Source: an uncultured Moraxellaceae bacterium | GTDB taxonomy: Bacteria; Pseudomonadota; Gammaproteobacteria; Pseudomonadales; Moraxellaceae | DNA: 17,946 nucleotides | Reading direction: 5' to 3' | NCBI GenBank assembly: GCA_937952925.1 | Contig: CALFYA010000269.1 | Location: 1 to 17,946 of the forward strand | Shown here: in pieces, positions 1-6,858 of the stretch | Layout of the letters: every line of letters begins with the position of its first letter | Position numbering within the stretch: the first letter of the stretch is position 1 | The notes under the pieces: generated by a model | Databases searched by the model: none | What the model was told of the DNA's origin: nothing | The model's input: the letters and a program-made list of their open reading frames with translations, nothing else | Position numbers and translations under genes: made by a program

Positions 1-23
1 TCATCGTTGATGGAGTACAAGAC

Positions 24-320
24 ATGAGTACCATGCTGCGCAATACCCTGATCGCCGCGCTGCTGGCATTTGGTTCAGCGAGTGTGCACGCAGGCGTAAA
101 TGACCTGTACAATCAATCTTGCGCCACATGTCATGCGGCGGGGGTGCTTGGGGCGCCCAAAACCGGTGACAAAGCGGCGTGGGCACCGCGCCTCAAACAA
201 GGTATGCCCACCTTGGTGGCTCACACCAAGAATGGCTTTAAAAACATGCCTGCGCGTGGATTGTGTGATCGTTGTACAGATGAAGATTATATGGCGTTGA
301 TCAAGCTGATGTCGGAGTAA
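24..320 (+). CDS. Cytochrome c5-like monoheme periplasmic cytochrome c
   Basis: Small exported electron carrier of 98 residues. Residues 1-23 form a signal peptide (hydrophobic core LIAALLAF, cleavage likely after VHA). The heme attachment motif CATCH is at residues 33-37, and Met75 in the segment GFKNMPARG is the likely sixth heme ligand. A second cysteine pair, C81 and C84 (GLCDRC), is typical of cytochrome c5, where it forms a surface disulfide. These features are seen directly; the c5 assignment follows from the family pattern. A GGAG at 12-15 lies 8 bases before this ATG, which favours it over the in-frame ATG at 33. The diheme c4-type gene follows 57 bases downstream, so the two probably form one transcript of soluble periplasmic carriers feeding a terminal oxidase or other reductase. 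The partner enzymes are not in the window. Confidence 0.88.
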   Translation: MSTMLRNTLIAALLAFGSASVHAGVNDLYNQSCATCHAAGVLGAPKTGDKAAWAPRLKQGMPTLVAHTKNGFKNMPARGLCDRCTDEDYMALIKLMSE

Positions 321-377
321 CCGACTCGCCAGACCGATGCCCCAGATTTTTTGCAAAACTGATTGGGATGCTGTGTT

Positions 378-1031
378 ATGAAAAAACTGATTGCCGCTGC
401 GTTTGCACTGGCCAGCCTGAGTGCAGCACAGGCTGCATCCAATATGCCCGCAGGTGTTTTAGATGCTGGTAAGCAAGCGTCAGCAGTGTGTGCTGCCTGT
501 CATGGCGCAGATGGTAACAGTAGCTCGCCCGCGTTCCCACGTTTGGCCGGCCAAAACGCCAAGTACATCTACAAACAGTTGATGGATTTCAAAAGCGGTG
601 CTCGTGTGAATGCGATCATGGCAGGGCAAGTTGCCAACATGACCCCACAGCAAATGGCAAACCTCGCGGTTTATTTTGCTTCCAAAAAATCAGCCGTGAG
701 CTTGGCTGATCCTGCGATTGTCGCAGCAGGCGAAAAACTCTATCGCGGTGGCGATGGTAGCCGTGGTGTGGTGCCATGTGCAGGCTGTCACGGCCCAACA
801 GGCAAAGGCAATCCATTTGCGGCCTTCCCGAAAGTGGGTGGTCAGCATCCAGACTATATCAAAGCGCAGCTGCAAGCCTTCCGTTCGGCAGGTCGCAATG
901 ATTTGACTGGCACCAAACGGATGAACGATGGTGCCAAACCCGGTGAAGCGGGCATGATGCAAATGGTTGCTGCTAAATTGTCGGATCAAGACATCGAAAA
1001 TCTGGCGAACTTCTTGGGTGGTCTGCACTAA
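378..1031 (+). CDS. Cytochrome c4-like diheme cytochrome c
   Basis: Periplasmic diheme electron carrier of 217 residues made of two homologous cytochrome c domains. The signal peptide spans residues 1-20 (MKKL then an Ala-rich core ending AQAA). The first heme motif CAACH is at 38-42 and the second CAGCH at 134-138. Each domain carries the family segments FPRLAGQ/FPKVGGQ and ends with a helix of the type NLA.YFAS or NLANFLGG. Candidate axial methionines are M81 or M88 in domain 1 and those around 193-196 in domain 2. An upstream TTG at 363 is in frame but would put GCCV before the signal peptide. The ATG at 378 gives a canonical signal sequence with GGGA about 9 bases upstream, so I chose it. 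It follows the c5-like gene and is closed by a terminator 17 bases after the stop. Confidence 0.93.
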   Translation: MKKLIAAAFALASLSAAQAASNMPAGVLDAGKQASAVCAACHGADGNSSSPAFPRLAGQNAKYIYKQLMDFKSGARVNAIMAGQVANMTPQQMANLAVYFASKKSAVSLADPAIVAAGEKLYRGGDGSRGVVPCAGCHGPTGKGNPFAAFPKVGGQHPDYIKAQLQAFRSAGRNDLTGTKRMNDGAKPGEAGMMQMVAAKLSDQDIENLANFLGGLH

Positions 1032-1047
1032 GCCGATCCCCACTGCG

Positions 1048-1076
1048 AAGCCCCGAAGTTCGGGGCTTTGTTTTTT
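1048..1076 (+). terminator. Rho-independent terminator after the cytochrome pair
   Basis: Inverted repeat AAGCCCCG (1048-1055) and CGGGGCTT (1061-1068) enclose a short loop, followed by a T-rich tail (TTGTTTTTT). It ends the c5-c4 cytochrome transcript. Confidence 0.9.
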
Positions 1077-1162
1077 GTTGTGGTTTTTCACACCTTGCAT
1101 GACAGCGTGACTGCTTTTGACTAGCATGAGCGCCATCGTGTTGATTTACTCAAGTGGTCTCT

Positions 1163-2257
1163 ATGAATCCCGCGGTACTCAATCGTATTCCCGGAGCGGT
1201 CGTTGCTCTGTTGATGGTGTTGTTGTTGTCGAGCTGGTTTGCACCCGGTGGCGGCAGTGTGCGTATCCAACAAATTGATTTTTGGTTGGTGTGGATCGTG
1301 TGTATGGTGGTGTTGGCACTGCCGTTGACACTGCTGGAGTCTGCGCTTGCACGCCGCAGCAAAACTTCCCCATTACAAGCCTTATCTGCCTTGACCCGTG
1401 AAGCGGATGTCAAACCCGCTTGGCGACTGGTGGGTTGGCTGGCTGTCGGTGTGATGGCCTTGATGGCGGGCGGTATGGCACATCAGTCGGCCGGTTATGC
1501 GCTCCAAAGTCTGGCGCAGTCTGAGCTTGCGTTACCCGAATTGCTGTTGTGGGCATTATTGCCGGTGGTGGCGATTGCACTGTCTTGGGTGCCCAGATTA
1601 GCGGTATTTGCAGGGGTGGTATTTGCCATCTGCGCTGTGGAGATGAGTACCTTTCATCAAGGCATTGGTCATTGGGCGTGGACGAGTTTTTCGTTGATTG
1701 AATGGTCGTCTGCTGTGATTTTGGCGTTGGTGGCGAGTGGCCTTGGCATGGGCTTGTATTGGCAAGCCGCACTTGAGCAGCCACGCGAACAGGCAAGTCA
1801 GTCGGCACTGCCGATTTGGGCAGCACAGGTATTGGCTGGTGTGTTGTTTGCGTTTGCGCAAGGGATTCATAGCCATTGGGCGATTAGCTTGTATGCCATC
1901 GCCTTGCTGTGTGGATCGGCGTATTTGGTGGCGATGGTACGGATTCAATTGGCTGCGCGTGGTTTGCCGTTGGTCTTGCAATGGGCGATGATTGGCACCG
2001 CCATGCTGATTTGGCTGGCACCGTGGTCAACCGCATGGGTGATTTTGGCAAGTGTGTGGGGCTTGGTGGTGTGTGCGGTGTATGCGGTGTTTAGTGGCTG
2101 GCAAATGAAAATCAGCCATCTGCGTAAAGCACTCAGCTTTGACCATGAAATGACCTATAACGTGTGGCGGATTGCCATGCGGGTGGTCATTCCGCTGGCG
2201 ATTGTGCTGGCGATTGTGGGGATTGCCCAACAAGCCTATGCGCTGCTGCTGACATGA
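1163..2257 (+). CDS. Multi-pass membrane protein, degenerate sodium:neurotransmitter-symporter (NSS)-like
   Basis: A 364-residue integral inner-membrane protein with about ten or eleven hydrophobic segments and short loops. Several stretches recall bacterial NSS transporters: the region FWLVWIVCMVVLALPLTLLE followed by SALARR.KTSPLQAL and WRLVGWLAVG matches the TM2 to TM3 pattern of that family. The end, YNVWRIAMRVVIPLAI, matches the usual last helix. However, the glycine-rich TM1 motif (GLGN.WRFP) that makes the sodium and substrate site is absent, and the protein is shorter than typical NSS members (about 440-500 residues). Transport activity is therefore doubtful. The start at 1163 is preferred over an in-frame GTG at 1154; no strong ribosome site is visible for either. 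The stop overlaps the rnfH start (ATGA), which implies coupled translation. The family call is by-eye inference. Confidence 0.6.
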   Translation: MNPAVLNRIPGAVVALLMVLLLSSWFAPGGGSVRIQQIDFWLVWIVCMVVLALPLTLLESALARRSKTSPLQALSALTREADVKPAWRLVGWLAVGVMALMAGGMAHQSAGYALQSLAQSELALPELLLWALLPVVAIALSWVPRLAVFAGVVFAICAVEMSTFHQGIGHWAWTSFSLIEWSSAVILALVASGLGMGLYWQAALEQPREQASQSALPIWAAQVLAGVLFAFAQGIHSHWAISLYAIALLCGSAYLVAMVRIQLAARGLPLVLQWAMIGTAMLIWLAPWSTAWVILASVWGLVVCAVYAVFSGWQMKISHLRKALSFDHEMTYNVWRIAMRVVIPLAIVLAIVGIAQQAYALLLT

Positions 2258-2556
2258 TCAGCGTCGAGGTGATCTGTGTGTTGCCACAACAGGTGTGGCG
2301 ACACACGGTGCAAGTTCCTGCGGGTACAATCGCGCAGCAGTTGCTTGAGCAGGCTGAGCTGGCGGCGTGGTTGGTGGTGCAACAAGTGGATGCTGTAGCA
2401 TTTGGTGTGTATGGGCAAAAAATCAGCCCAGACACCTATGTGCTCGTAGATGGCGACCGGTTAGAGATCTATCGCGGTTTGACGCGTGATCCCAAAGATG
2501 TGCGCCGTGTGCGTGCCAATCGCCATCCAGTTGGACGGCGCTGGCGTCAGAAATAA
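2254..2556 (+). CDS. rnfH: RnfH family protein (UPF0125, ubiquitin-like fold)
   Basis: A 100-residue protein with the RnfH signature. It has an N-terminal beta strand (ISVEVICVLP), a central segment containing VDAVAFGVYGQKI, then GDRLEIYRGLTRDPKDVRR at about residues 69-87 and a basic C-terminus. The family has a MoaD/ubiquitin-like fold and is named for its occasional linkage to rnf electron-transport genes. In many gammaproteobacteria it sits beside a RatA/PasT-type gene; the RatA/RatB toxin-antitoxin proposal for the pair is disputed. Neither an rnf gene nor ratA is seen here. The ATG at 2254 overlaps the upstream stop by four bases. A longer in-frame reading from 2164 would lie inside the membrane protein gene and is rejected. 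Confidence 0.88.
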   Translation: MISVEVICVLPQQVWRHTVQVPAGTIAQQLLEQAELAAWLVVQQVDAVAFGVYGQKISPDTYVLVDGDRLEIYRGLTRDPKDVRRVRANRHPVGRRWRQK

Positions 2557-2576
2557 AGCCGACTTACAGCGGCTTT
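2555..2576 (-). terminator. Possible weak terminator shared by the rnfH and bamE ends
   Basis: Inverted repeat AAAGCCG (2555-2561) and CGGCTTT (2570-2576) with an 8-base loop overlaps the stop codons of both convergent genes. On the minus strand the stem is followed by ATTTCT, a weak T tract. Termination is plausible but not strong. Confidence 0.4.
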
Positions 2577-2968
2577 GCGGTCAAAGTAGCGTCTTTGCTA
2601 CCGGGTAAACCTGGTTGCTCAGCAGGGATGGTCTGCTGGCCTTTGATCTCCATCAGCGTGTCGTTTTGATCAAACATCAGGATCATATGCTGATTGCTGA
2701 CGGGTTTGAGACCGGCTCGCTGGGCATAAGAACCGGGTACATAATGATAAATATAATCCCAGCGTTTGGGGTTGAGCGTATCGATGATGGTCGGACTACC
2801 GAGCAGATAGCGCACTTGCTGAGGGGTCATCCCGAGCTTGAGTTGGCTGACTTGTGCTTGGGTGAGCGGTGAGCCTTGTGGGATATCAATCCGATACACG
2901 CCCAAGACTGAACAACCTGAGCCAAGTAACACAGCAGTGGTCAGAAGCGTCAGCATGAAGTTACGCAT
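2564..2968 (-). CDS. bamE: BamE (OmlA/SmpA) outer-membrane assembly lipoprotein
   Basis: A 134-residue lipoprotein component of the BAM complex, which inserts beta-barrel proteins into the outer membrane. Residues 1-18 form a lipoprotein signal peptide with the lipobox LGSGC, so Cys19 would be lipidated. The mature part shows the family hallmarks YRIDIPQGSPLT (residues 26-37), GMTPQQVRYLLGSP (about 46-59), and a strand ending in WDYIYHYVPG. The C-terminal tail from about residue 108 is low in complexity and probably unstructured. It is divergent from fur across a 126-base gap, the arrangement described for omlA-fur in Pseudomonas and common in relatives. An internal ATG (Met5) exists, but the longer start gives the better charged n-region. 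Confidence 0.93.
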   Translation of the reverse strand: MRNFMLTLLTTAVLLGSGCSVLGVYRIDIPQGSPLTQAQVSQLKLGMTPQQVRYLLGSPTIIDTLNPKRWDYIYHYVPGSYAQRAGLKPVSNQHMILMFDQNDTLMEIKGQQTIPAEQPGLPGSKDATLTAKPL

Positions 2969-3094
2969 TTTGCTACACTATCTCCCCGAAAATCGGTGCA
3001 TGTGGATGTGAGACATGATCATACTGCATCTACAGGCCAAAAACCTGTGAAAGCACCGTGAGATTTGGACAGACTGTGTTGCGAGAATGTTTCC

Positions 3095-3532
3095 ATGCCA
3101 ATTACCAATCAGGATCTGCGCAAAGCCGGTCTGAAAGTAACGTTGCCGCGTATTAAGATTTTGGAGTTGCTCGAAAATGCTCCTGATCACCATTTAAGCG
3201 CCGAAGACATCTACAAAACCTTGCTTGAGCAAGGCGAAGATGTGGGCTTAGCCACCGTGTATCGCGTGCTGACTCAGTTTGAGCAAGCGGGCATTATCGA
3301 GCGCCATCACTTTGAAAATAACCACTCAGTCTTTGAGATTGCGCAAGATGATCATCACGATCATATTGTCTGCCAAAACTGTGGTCGGGTGGTGGAGTTT
3401 ACCAATAGCACCATCGAAACAGAGCAGCATCGTGTGGCAGAGGATTTGGGCTTTGTGCTGACGGGGCATTCGCTCAACCTGTATGGCATTTGTAATAAGC
3501 CTGAATGTGTCGATAGCGGCAAGCGTAAATAA
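3095..3532 (+). CDS. fur: Ferric uptake regulator Fur
   Basis: A 145-residue iron-responsive repressor. The N-terminal winged-helix domain (residues 4-83) includes KVTLPRIKILELL and the recognition region DVGLATVYRVLTQFE. The C-terminal metal-binding and dimer domain has the HHDHIVC segment (87-93) with C93 and C96, and a second cysteine pair C133 and C138 (ICNKPEC). Metal-site residues H33, E81 and the histidines at 87, 88 and 90 are present. Fur with Fe(II) represses iron-uptake genes. The start at ATG 3095 gives the usual MPITNQDLRKAGL N-terminus; an in-frame TTG at 3065 would add ten unlikely residues. I do not see a convincing Fur box in the intergenic region, so autoregulation is not supported by eye. 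Confidence 0.96.
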   Translation: MPITNQDLRKAGLKVTLPRIKILELLENAPDHHLSAEDIYKTLLEQGEDVGLATVYRVLTQFEQAGIIERHHFENNHSVFEIAQDDHHDHIVCQNCGRVVEFTNSTIETEQHRVAEDLGFVLTGHSLNLYGICNKPECVDSGKRK

Positions 3533-3568
3533 CCCCAAGGCAGGCGTGCAGGTCAGGCCTTGCAACGC

Positions 3569-3595
3569 AAAAAAACGGGAGCCGAGGCTCCCGTT
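3569..3595 (-). terminator. Terminator of the nrtABD operon
   Basis: On the minus strand AACGGGAGCC and GGCTCCCGTT form a near-perfect hairpin (3574-3595) running directly into seven or more T residues (3575-3569). It lies 19 bases after the nrtD stop. On the plus strand there is no T tract, so it mainly serves the nrt operon rather than fur. Confidence 0.9.
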
Positions 3596-3613
3596 GTGCA
3601 ACTGAAGATCCCG

Positions 3614-4432
3614 TTAGGCTGCTGAGACCGGATGTTTTTGTTTGTGATACAAAAAGTCGAGTACTGACGCACGCAGCTTGTGGTAGTGCGGGTCATTGGC
3701 CAGCACCATCCGATCACGCGGATGCGCCAAATCGACCGTCAGCACTTCGCCAATGGTGGCCGCAGGGCCATTGGTCATCATCACAATGCGATCCGACAAC
3801 AACACCGCTTCATCGACATCGTGAGTCACCATCACCACGGTGGCTTTGGTTTTTTCCACAATCGTGAGGAGTTCGTCTTGCAAATGGGCGCGAGTGAGCG
3901 CATCGAGTGCGCCAAACGGCTCATCAAGCAACAGCACTTGTGGCTCCATCGACAACGCCCGTGCAATCCCCACGCGTTGTTTCATCCCGCCCGAAATCTC
4001 GTTGGGATATTTGTGCAGCGCATGGCTTAAGCCGACCATTTGTAGCGCAGCAGTGGTGCGTGCCTTGAGCTGGTCTTTGGATTCGGTTGCAGCAAACACC
4101 CGCTCAACCGCCAAATACACGTTTTCAAAACAGGTCAGCCACGGTAGCAGGGAGTGGTTTTGGAACACCACCGCACGCTCAGGGCCAGGCCCCGCCACTT
4201 CACGACCATTACAAATCACATGGCCGTTTGAGGGGAGGGTCAGACCGGCAATCAGGTTGAGCAAGGTGGATTTACCACAACCGGAGTGACCAATGAGGGT
4301 AATAAACTCGCCTTTGCTGATCTTGAGATTGACATCACGTAGTGCTTCAAAGGTGCCTTTTTTGGTCTTAAAGCTCATGCCCACTTGACCAATTTCAACA
4401 TAAGCGGGTGTGTGTGTGCTGTGCTCACTCAT
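3614..4432 (-). CDS. nrtD: Nitrate ABC transporter ATP-binding subunit (NrtD/NasD type)
   Basis: A 272-residue ABC ATPase that powers import of nitrate (or nitrite) with the adjacent permease. It has Walker A GHSGCGKST at 48-56, the Q-loop at Q91 (VFQNHSLLPWLTCFENV, the motif of the nitrate/taurine subfamily), and a variant signature ISGGMKQR near 146-153. Walker B LLLDEPFGALDAL has D170 and E171, and the switch histidine is H204. It overlaps the permease gene by four bases (ATGA), and GGGGAG lies 8 bases before its ATG, so translation is coupled. The symbol follows the cyanobacterial Nrt naming. Cyanate or bicarbonate transporters of the same family are alternatives, but the NasT-controlled leader upstream supports nitrate or nitrite. 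Confidence 0.9.
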   Translation of the reverse strand: MSEHSTHTPAYVEIGQVGMSFKTKKGTFEALRDVNLKISKGEFITLIGHSGCGKSTLLNLIAGLTLPSNGHVICNGREVAGPGPERAVVFQNHSLLPWLTCFENVYLAVERVFAATESKDQLKARTTAALQMVGLSHALHKYPNEISGGMKQRVGIARALSMEPQVLLLDEPFGALDALTRAHLQDELLTIVEKTKATVVMVTHDVDEAVLLSDRIVMMTNGPAATIGEVLTVDLAHPRDRMVLANDPHYHKLRASVLDFLYHKQKHPVSAA

Positions 4433-5289
4433 GATGTAGTCTCCCCACGCGATACCATTTTGGTCAACAAAATCAAGCCTTGCTCCAGCAGCAAGCCCAC
4501 TAAACCCACCACAAAAATCGCAATAATGATGTGTGCAACGTTGAGGTTATTCCACTCATCCCACACCCAAAAGCCCAGACCAATCCCACCAGTAAGCATT
4601 TCGGCGGCCACAATCACCAACCACGCCACACCAATCGACAAGCGAATACCTGTCAGCAAATACGGCAGGGTCGCGGGCAGCAAGATTTTGGTAAAAATCT
4701 TCCACTCAGACAGACGCAGCACGCGTGCCACGTTCATGTAATCTTGGGGAACTTGCGACACGCCAGCTGCGGTATTTAAAATAATCGGCCAGATCGCACT
4801 GATAAAAATCACCCAGATTGATGCGGGTTGCGCGGCTTTAAACACCAGCAAACCAATCGGCAGCCATGCCAGTGGCGAGACTGGGCGTAAAATCGAGATG
4901 ATCGGAGCAAACATGTCGCGGACAAAGGCAAAGCGGCCAATGATAAAGCCCAGCGGAATACCCAGTGCTGCGGCCATACCAAAGCCCATCCCCACCCGAC
5001 CGAGCGAGTACAAGATGTTCCAGCCAATCCCCATGTCGTTGGGGCCATTTTGGTAAAAGGGATCAGCAAACAACACCAATGCGGCTTGCCAAGTGGCGAG
5101 AGGACTGGGGAGTTCAGTTCTAAAATGGCTCAAGATCGCCCAGCCCAAAACAAACAAGGCCAAGCCCATCAAGGGTGGAATCACTGAGCGGGCGACGCTT
5201 GCAGCCATTTGCCCAATCGCCACCGATTTTTTAGCGGTTTTGCGGGTGTCGTCGGCCGGTTTTTCACTGACCAAAACTTCAGTACTCAT
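4429..5289 (-). CDS. nrtB: Nitrate ABC transporter permease (NrtB type)
   Basis: A 286-residue inner-membrane permease of the BPD transporter family. After a hydrophilic N-terminus of about 30 residues come roughly six membrane segments (near 36-52, 97-118, 130-150, 157-172, 210-232 and 252-278). The cytoplasmic EAA-type loop that docks the ATPase reads QDYMNVARVLRLSEW followed by ILLPATLPYLLTGIR (about 182-216). The C-terminal segment with TGGIGLGFWVWDEWNNLN is characteristic of NrtB/CmpB/SsuC-like permeases. A GGAG lies 8 bases before the ATG. The gene follows nrtA by 47 bases that contain a strong hairpin, and overlaps nrtD by four bases. Confidence 0.92.
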   Translation of the reverse strand: MSTEVLVSEKPADDTRKTAKKSVAIGQMAASVARSVIPPLMGLALFVLGWAILSHFRTELPSPLATWQAALVLFADPFYQNGPNDMGIGWNILYSLGRVGMGFGMAAALGIPLGFIIGRFAFVRDMFAPIISILRPVSPLAWLPIGLLVFKAAQPASIWVIFISAIWPIILNTAAGVSQVPQDYMNVARVLRLSEWKIFTKILLPATLPYLLTGIRLSIGVAWLVIVAAEMLTGGIGLGFWVWDEWNNLNVAHIIIAIFVVGLVGLLLEQGLILLTKMVSRGETTS

Positions 5290-5304
5290 GATGTTGGCTC
5301 CTTG

Positions 5305-5324
5305 CCGACCACCATCGTGGTCGG
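5305..5324 (-). other. Intercistronic hairpin between nrtA and nrtB
   Basis: Perfect 8-base inverted repeat CCGACCAC (5305-5312) and GTGGTCGG (5317-5324) with a 4-base loop. It lies in the 47-base gap between the nrtA stop and the nrtB ribosome site. There is no T tract after it on the minus strand, so it is not a classic terminator. It may protect the nrtA part of the mRNA from 3' decay, as known for other binding-protein genes in ABC operons. Confidence 0.6.
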
Positions 5325-5336
5325 TGGTTGGTCAGA

Positions 5337-6638
5337 TTAGGCCTTGATGGCAAAACTCGCGGCGTATGCAGCAGGGTTGCTACCATCCCAGACTTTGCCG
5401 TCGATCAGTTTGCTAGAACGCATCGGGCTACTCGGCACAGCAATCTTGAGAGCAGTGGCGGCTTCTTTATAAATGTCGATTTGGTTGATCGATTTGGCGA
5501 TGGCCAGATAGTCTGGATCGGTTTTCATCAAGCCCCAGCGTTTGTGCTGCGTCATAAACCACATGCCATCCGACAAATATGGGAAGTTGGTTTTGCCACC
5601 ATTGTGGAATTTCATCATGTTGCCATCGAGCCATTTTTTGCCCGCGCCATTGTCATATTGACCCAAGAAGCGCCCCATGATGGTGGCTTCAGGGCAGTTG
5701 ACATACGCTTTTTGCGCAATCAGTTTGGCAACGTCGGTACGATTTTTAAACACATCCAAATAGCGACACGCTTCGAGTACTGCCATGGTGAGGGCGCGTG
5801 CAGTGTTGGGGTTTTCTTGGATAAATTTCTTGGTACAACCCAAGACTTTTTCGGGATGGTTGACCCAAATGTCTTGGGTGGTGGCTGCGGTAAAGCCAAT
5901 GCCACTTTCAATCGCACGGGCGTTCCAAGGCTCACCCACACAGTAGCCGTCCATGTTGCCCACTTGCATGTTGCTGACCATTTGCGGTGGGGGTACAGTG
6001 ATGTTTTTCACATCTTTCATGGGGTTGACCCCATAGGTCGCCAACCAGTAGTTCAACCACATCGCATGCGTGCCAGTGGGGAAGGTTTGCGCAAAGGTCA
6101 TGGCATTGCCAGCGGCAATGTGTTTTTTCAGGCCAGCACCATTGGTCACACCAGCGGTAATCAACTTATTGGCAAGGGTAATCGCTTGGCCGTTGTTATT
6201 GAGGTTCATCAAGATGGCCATTGGGGTGGCGGCAGCGCCAATCCCGTTATTCACCCCATAAATCAGGCCATACAGCACATGGGCGGCGTCGAGTTCACCA
6301 TTGATGAGTTTGTCACGCACACCTGCCCACGAGGCTTCTTTGGACAATTCGATGGTGATGCCATATTTTTTGTCTAAACCCATTTTGGCGGCGACCACAA
6401 TCGGGGCGCAGTCGGTGAGCGGGATAAACCCGACTTTGATTACGGGTTTTTCGGGTTTGTCACTGCCTGCGGCGTATGCGTTACTACTCATGCTACCTAG
6501 TCCCAATGCTGTTGTGCCTGCAAGACTAGCAGCTCCCATCAGGGTTGTGTTTTTCAAAAAGTCACGACGGCTAGGTTGTTGAGCCTCATGCATCACGACA
6601 TCAGACGGGAGAATCAAATTGGTTTTTGAATCGCTCAT
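5337..6638 (-). CDS. nrtA: Nitrate ABC transporter substrate-binding protein (NrtA/CmpA family), Tat-exported
   Basis: A 433-residue periplasmic solute-binding protein. The N-terminus carries a twin-arginine signal: SRRDFLKN at 23-30, a hydrophobic stretch through about residue 50, and a cleavage site near NAYA-A (56/57). The mature domain starts KPVIKVGFIPLTDCAPIVVA, the usual opening of NrtA/CmpA proteins. Further family segments are ASWAGVRDKLINGELDAAH (102-120, with W104), MNLNNNGQAITL, FPTGTHAMWLNYWLA (around H191) and GYCVGEPWNARA. Family-conserved ligand residues include the Trp and His named here. Tat export means a folded or cofactor-bearing protein crosses the membrane and argues against this being the cytoplasmic sensor NasS. 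It is the first gene of the nrtABD operon, preceded by the attenuator leader. The ribosome site GGTGGAG is 5 bases before the ATG. Confidence 0.93.
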   Translation of the reverse strand: MSDSKTNLILPSDVVMHEAQQPSRRDFLKNTTLMGAASLAGTTALGLGSMSSNAYAAGSDKPEKPVIKVGFIPLTDCAPIVVAAKMGLDKKYGITIELSKEASWAGVRDKLINGELDAAHVLYGLIYGVNNGIGAAATPMAILMNLNNNGQAITLANKLITAGVTNGAGLKKHIAAGNAMTFAQTFPTGTHAMWLNYWLATYGVNPMKDVKNITVPPPQMVSNMQVGNMDGYCVGEPWNARAIESGIGFTAATTQDIWVNHPEKVLGCTKKFIQENPNTARALTMAVLEACRYLDVFKNRTDVAKLIAQKAYVNCPEATIMGRFLGQYDNGAGKKWLDGNMMKFHNGGKTNFPYLSDGMWFMTQHKRWGLMKTDPDYLAIAKSINQIDIYKEAATALKIAVPSSPMRSSKLIDGKVWDGSNPAAYAASFAIKA

Positions 6639-6667
6639 GTTGGCTCCACCAGTAAGTCATGCTCAAT

Positions 6668-6702
6668 AAAAAAACGCCCATACCGCCGATACGGTATGGA
6701 CG
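6668..6702 (-). terminator. Leader attenuator terminator upstream of nrtA
   Basis: Read on the minus strand, CGTCCATACCG (6702-6692) pairs with CGGTATGGGCG (6685-6675), with one T-G wobble and the loop TATCGG, and is followed by seven T residues (6674-6668). It lies in the untranslated leader, 30 bases before the nrtA ATG, so it would stop transcription before the operon unless prevented. Its 5' arm shares GTCC (6701-6698) with the ANTAR hairpin P2, so the two structures are mutually exclusive. Confidence 0.88.
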
Positions 6703-6776
6703 CCATTGTCCGCTAGACCTCAGGGTGTCAGACGACACGCTGCATTATGCTGTTGGGAAAATCCACCATTGGATTT
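6698..6776 (-). promoter_or_regulatory. ANTAR (NasT) target: two hexaloop hairpins in the nrtA leader RNA
   Basis: On the minus strand hairpin P1 is AAATCC-AATGGT-GGATTT (6776-6759) and hairpin P2 is GGAC-AATGGC-GTCC (6711-6698). Both loops are six bases long, have A at position 1 and G at position 4, and differ only in the last base. ANTAR proteins such as NasR and NasT are known to bind paired hairpins with hexanucleotide loops bearing these two bases, stabilising P2 and blocking the overlapping terminator. The terminator arm starts at 6702, inside P2. The spacer between the hairpins is 47 bases and holds another small hairpin, GTGTC-GTCT-GACAC (6738-6725). The motif match is seen directly; the function is inferred from family knowledge and the adjacent nasT. 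Confidence 0.8.
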
Positions 6777-6792
6777 CACTGTATATGAGTTT

Positions 6793-6808
6793 GCATGAAG
6801 TGTGCCAA
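6793..6808 (-). promoter_or_regulatory. Sigma-54 (-24/-12) promoter of nrtABD
   Basis: On the minus strand TTGGCACACTTCATGC runs from 6808 to 6793. GG (6806-6805) and GC (6794-6793) are exactly ten bases apart, and the -24 element TTGGCAC matches the consensus fully. The -12 element is ATGCA rather than TTGCA. Transcription would begin near 6781, about five bases before hairpin P1, so the antitermination structure would sit at the very 5' end of the message. Confidence 0.78.
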
Positions 6809-6858
6809 CTTGGTTTTTTGTGTGTTTTATGATGAAAAAACAGCAATTTAAAATTTTT

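Noticed and set aside
2969..3094. Fur box between bamE and fur
   Set aside because: I searched by eye for the GATAATGATAATCATTATC pattern or three adjoining NATWAT units and found no convincing match.
3065..3094. N-terminal extension of fur from a TTG codon
   Set aside because: The ten extra residues match no Fur protein, and the ATG at 3095 gives the conserved start.
5328..6377. Long open frame of 349 codons on the plus strand, antisense to nrtA
   Set aside because: It has an unusual His- and Phe-rich composition, no recognisable domain, and lies wholly within the well-supported nrtA gene. It is a shadow of its codon bias.
5337..6638. Idea that the NrtA-like protein is the NasS sensor
   Set aside because: A clear twin-arginine signal (SRRDFLKN) with a hydrophobic stretch and an AYA-A cleavage site marks it as exported, and it is followed directly by the permease and ATPase genes.
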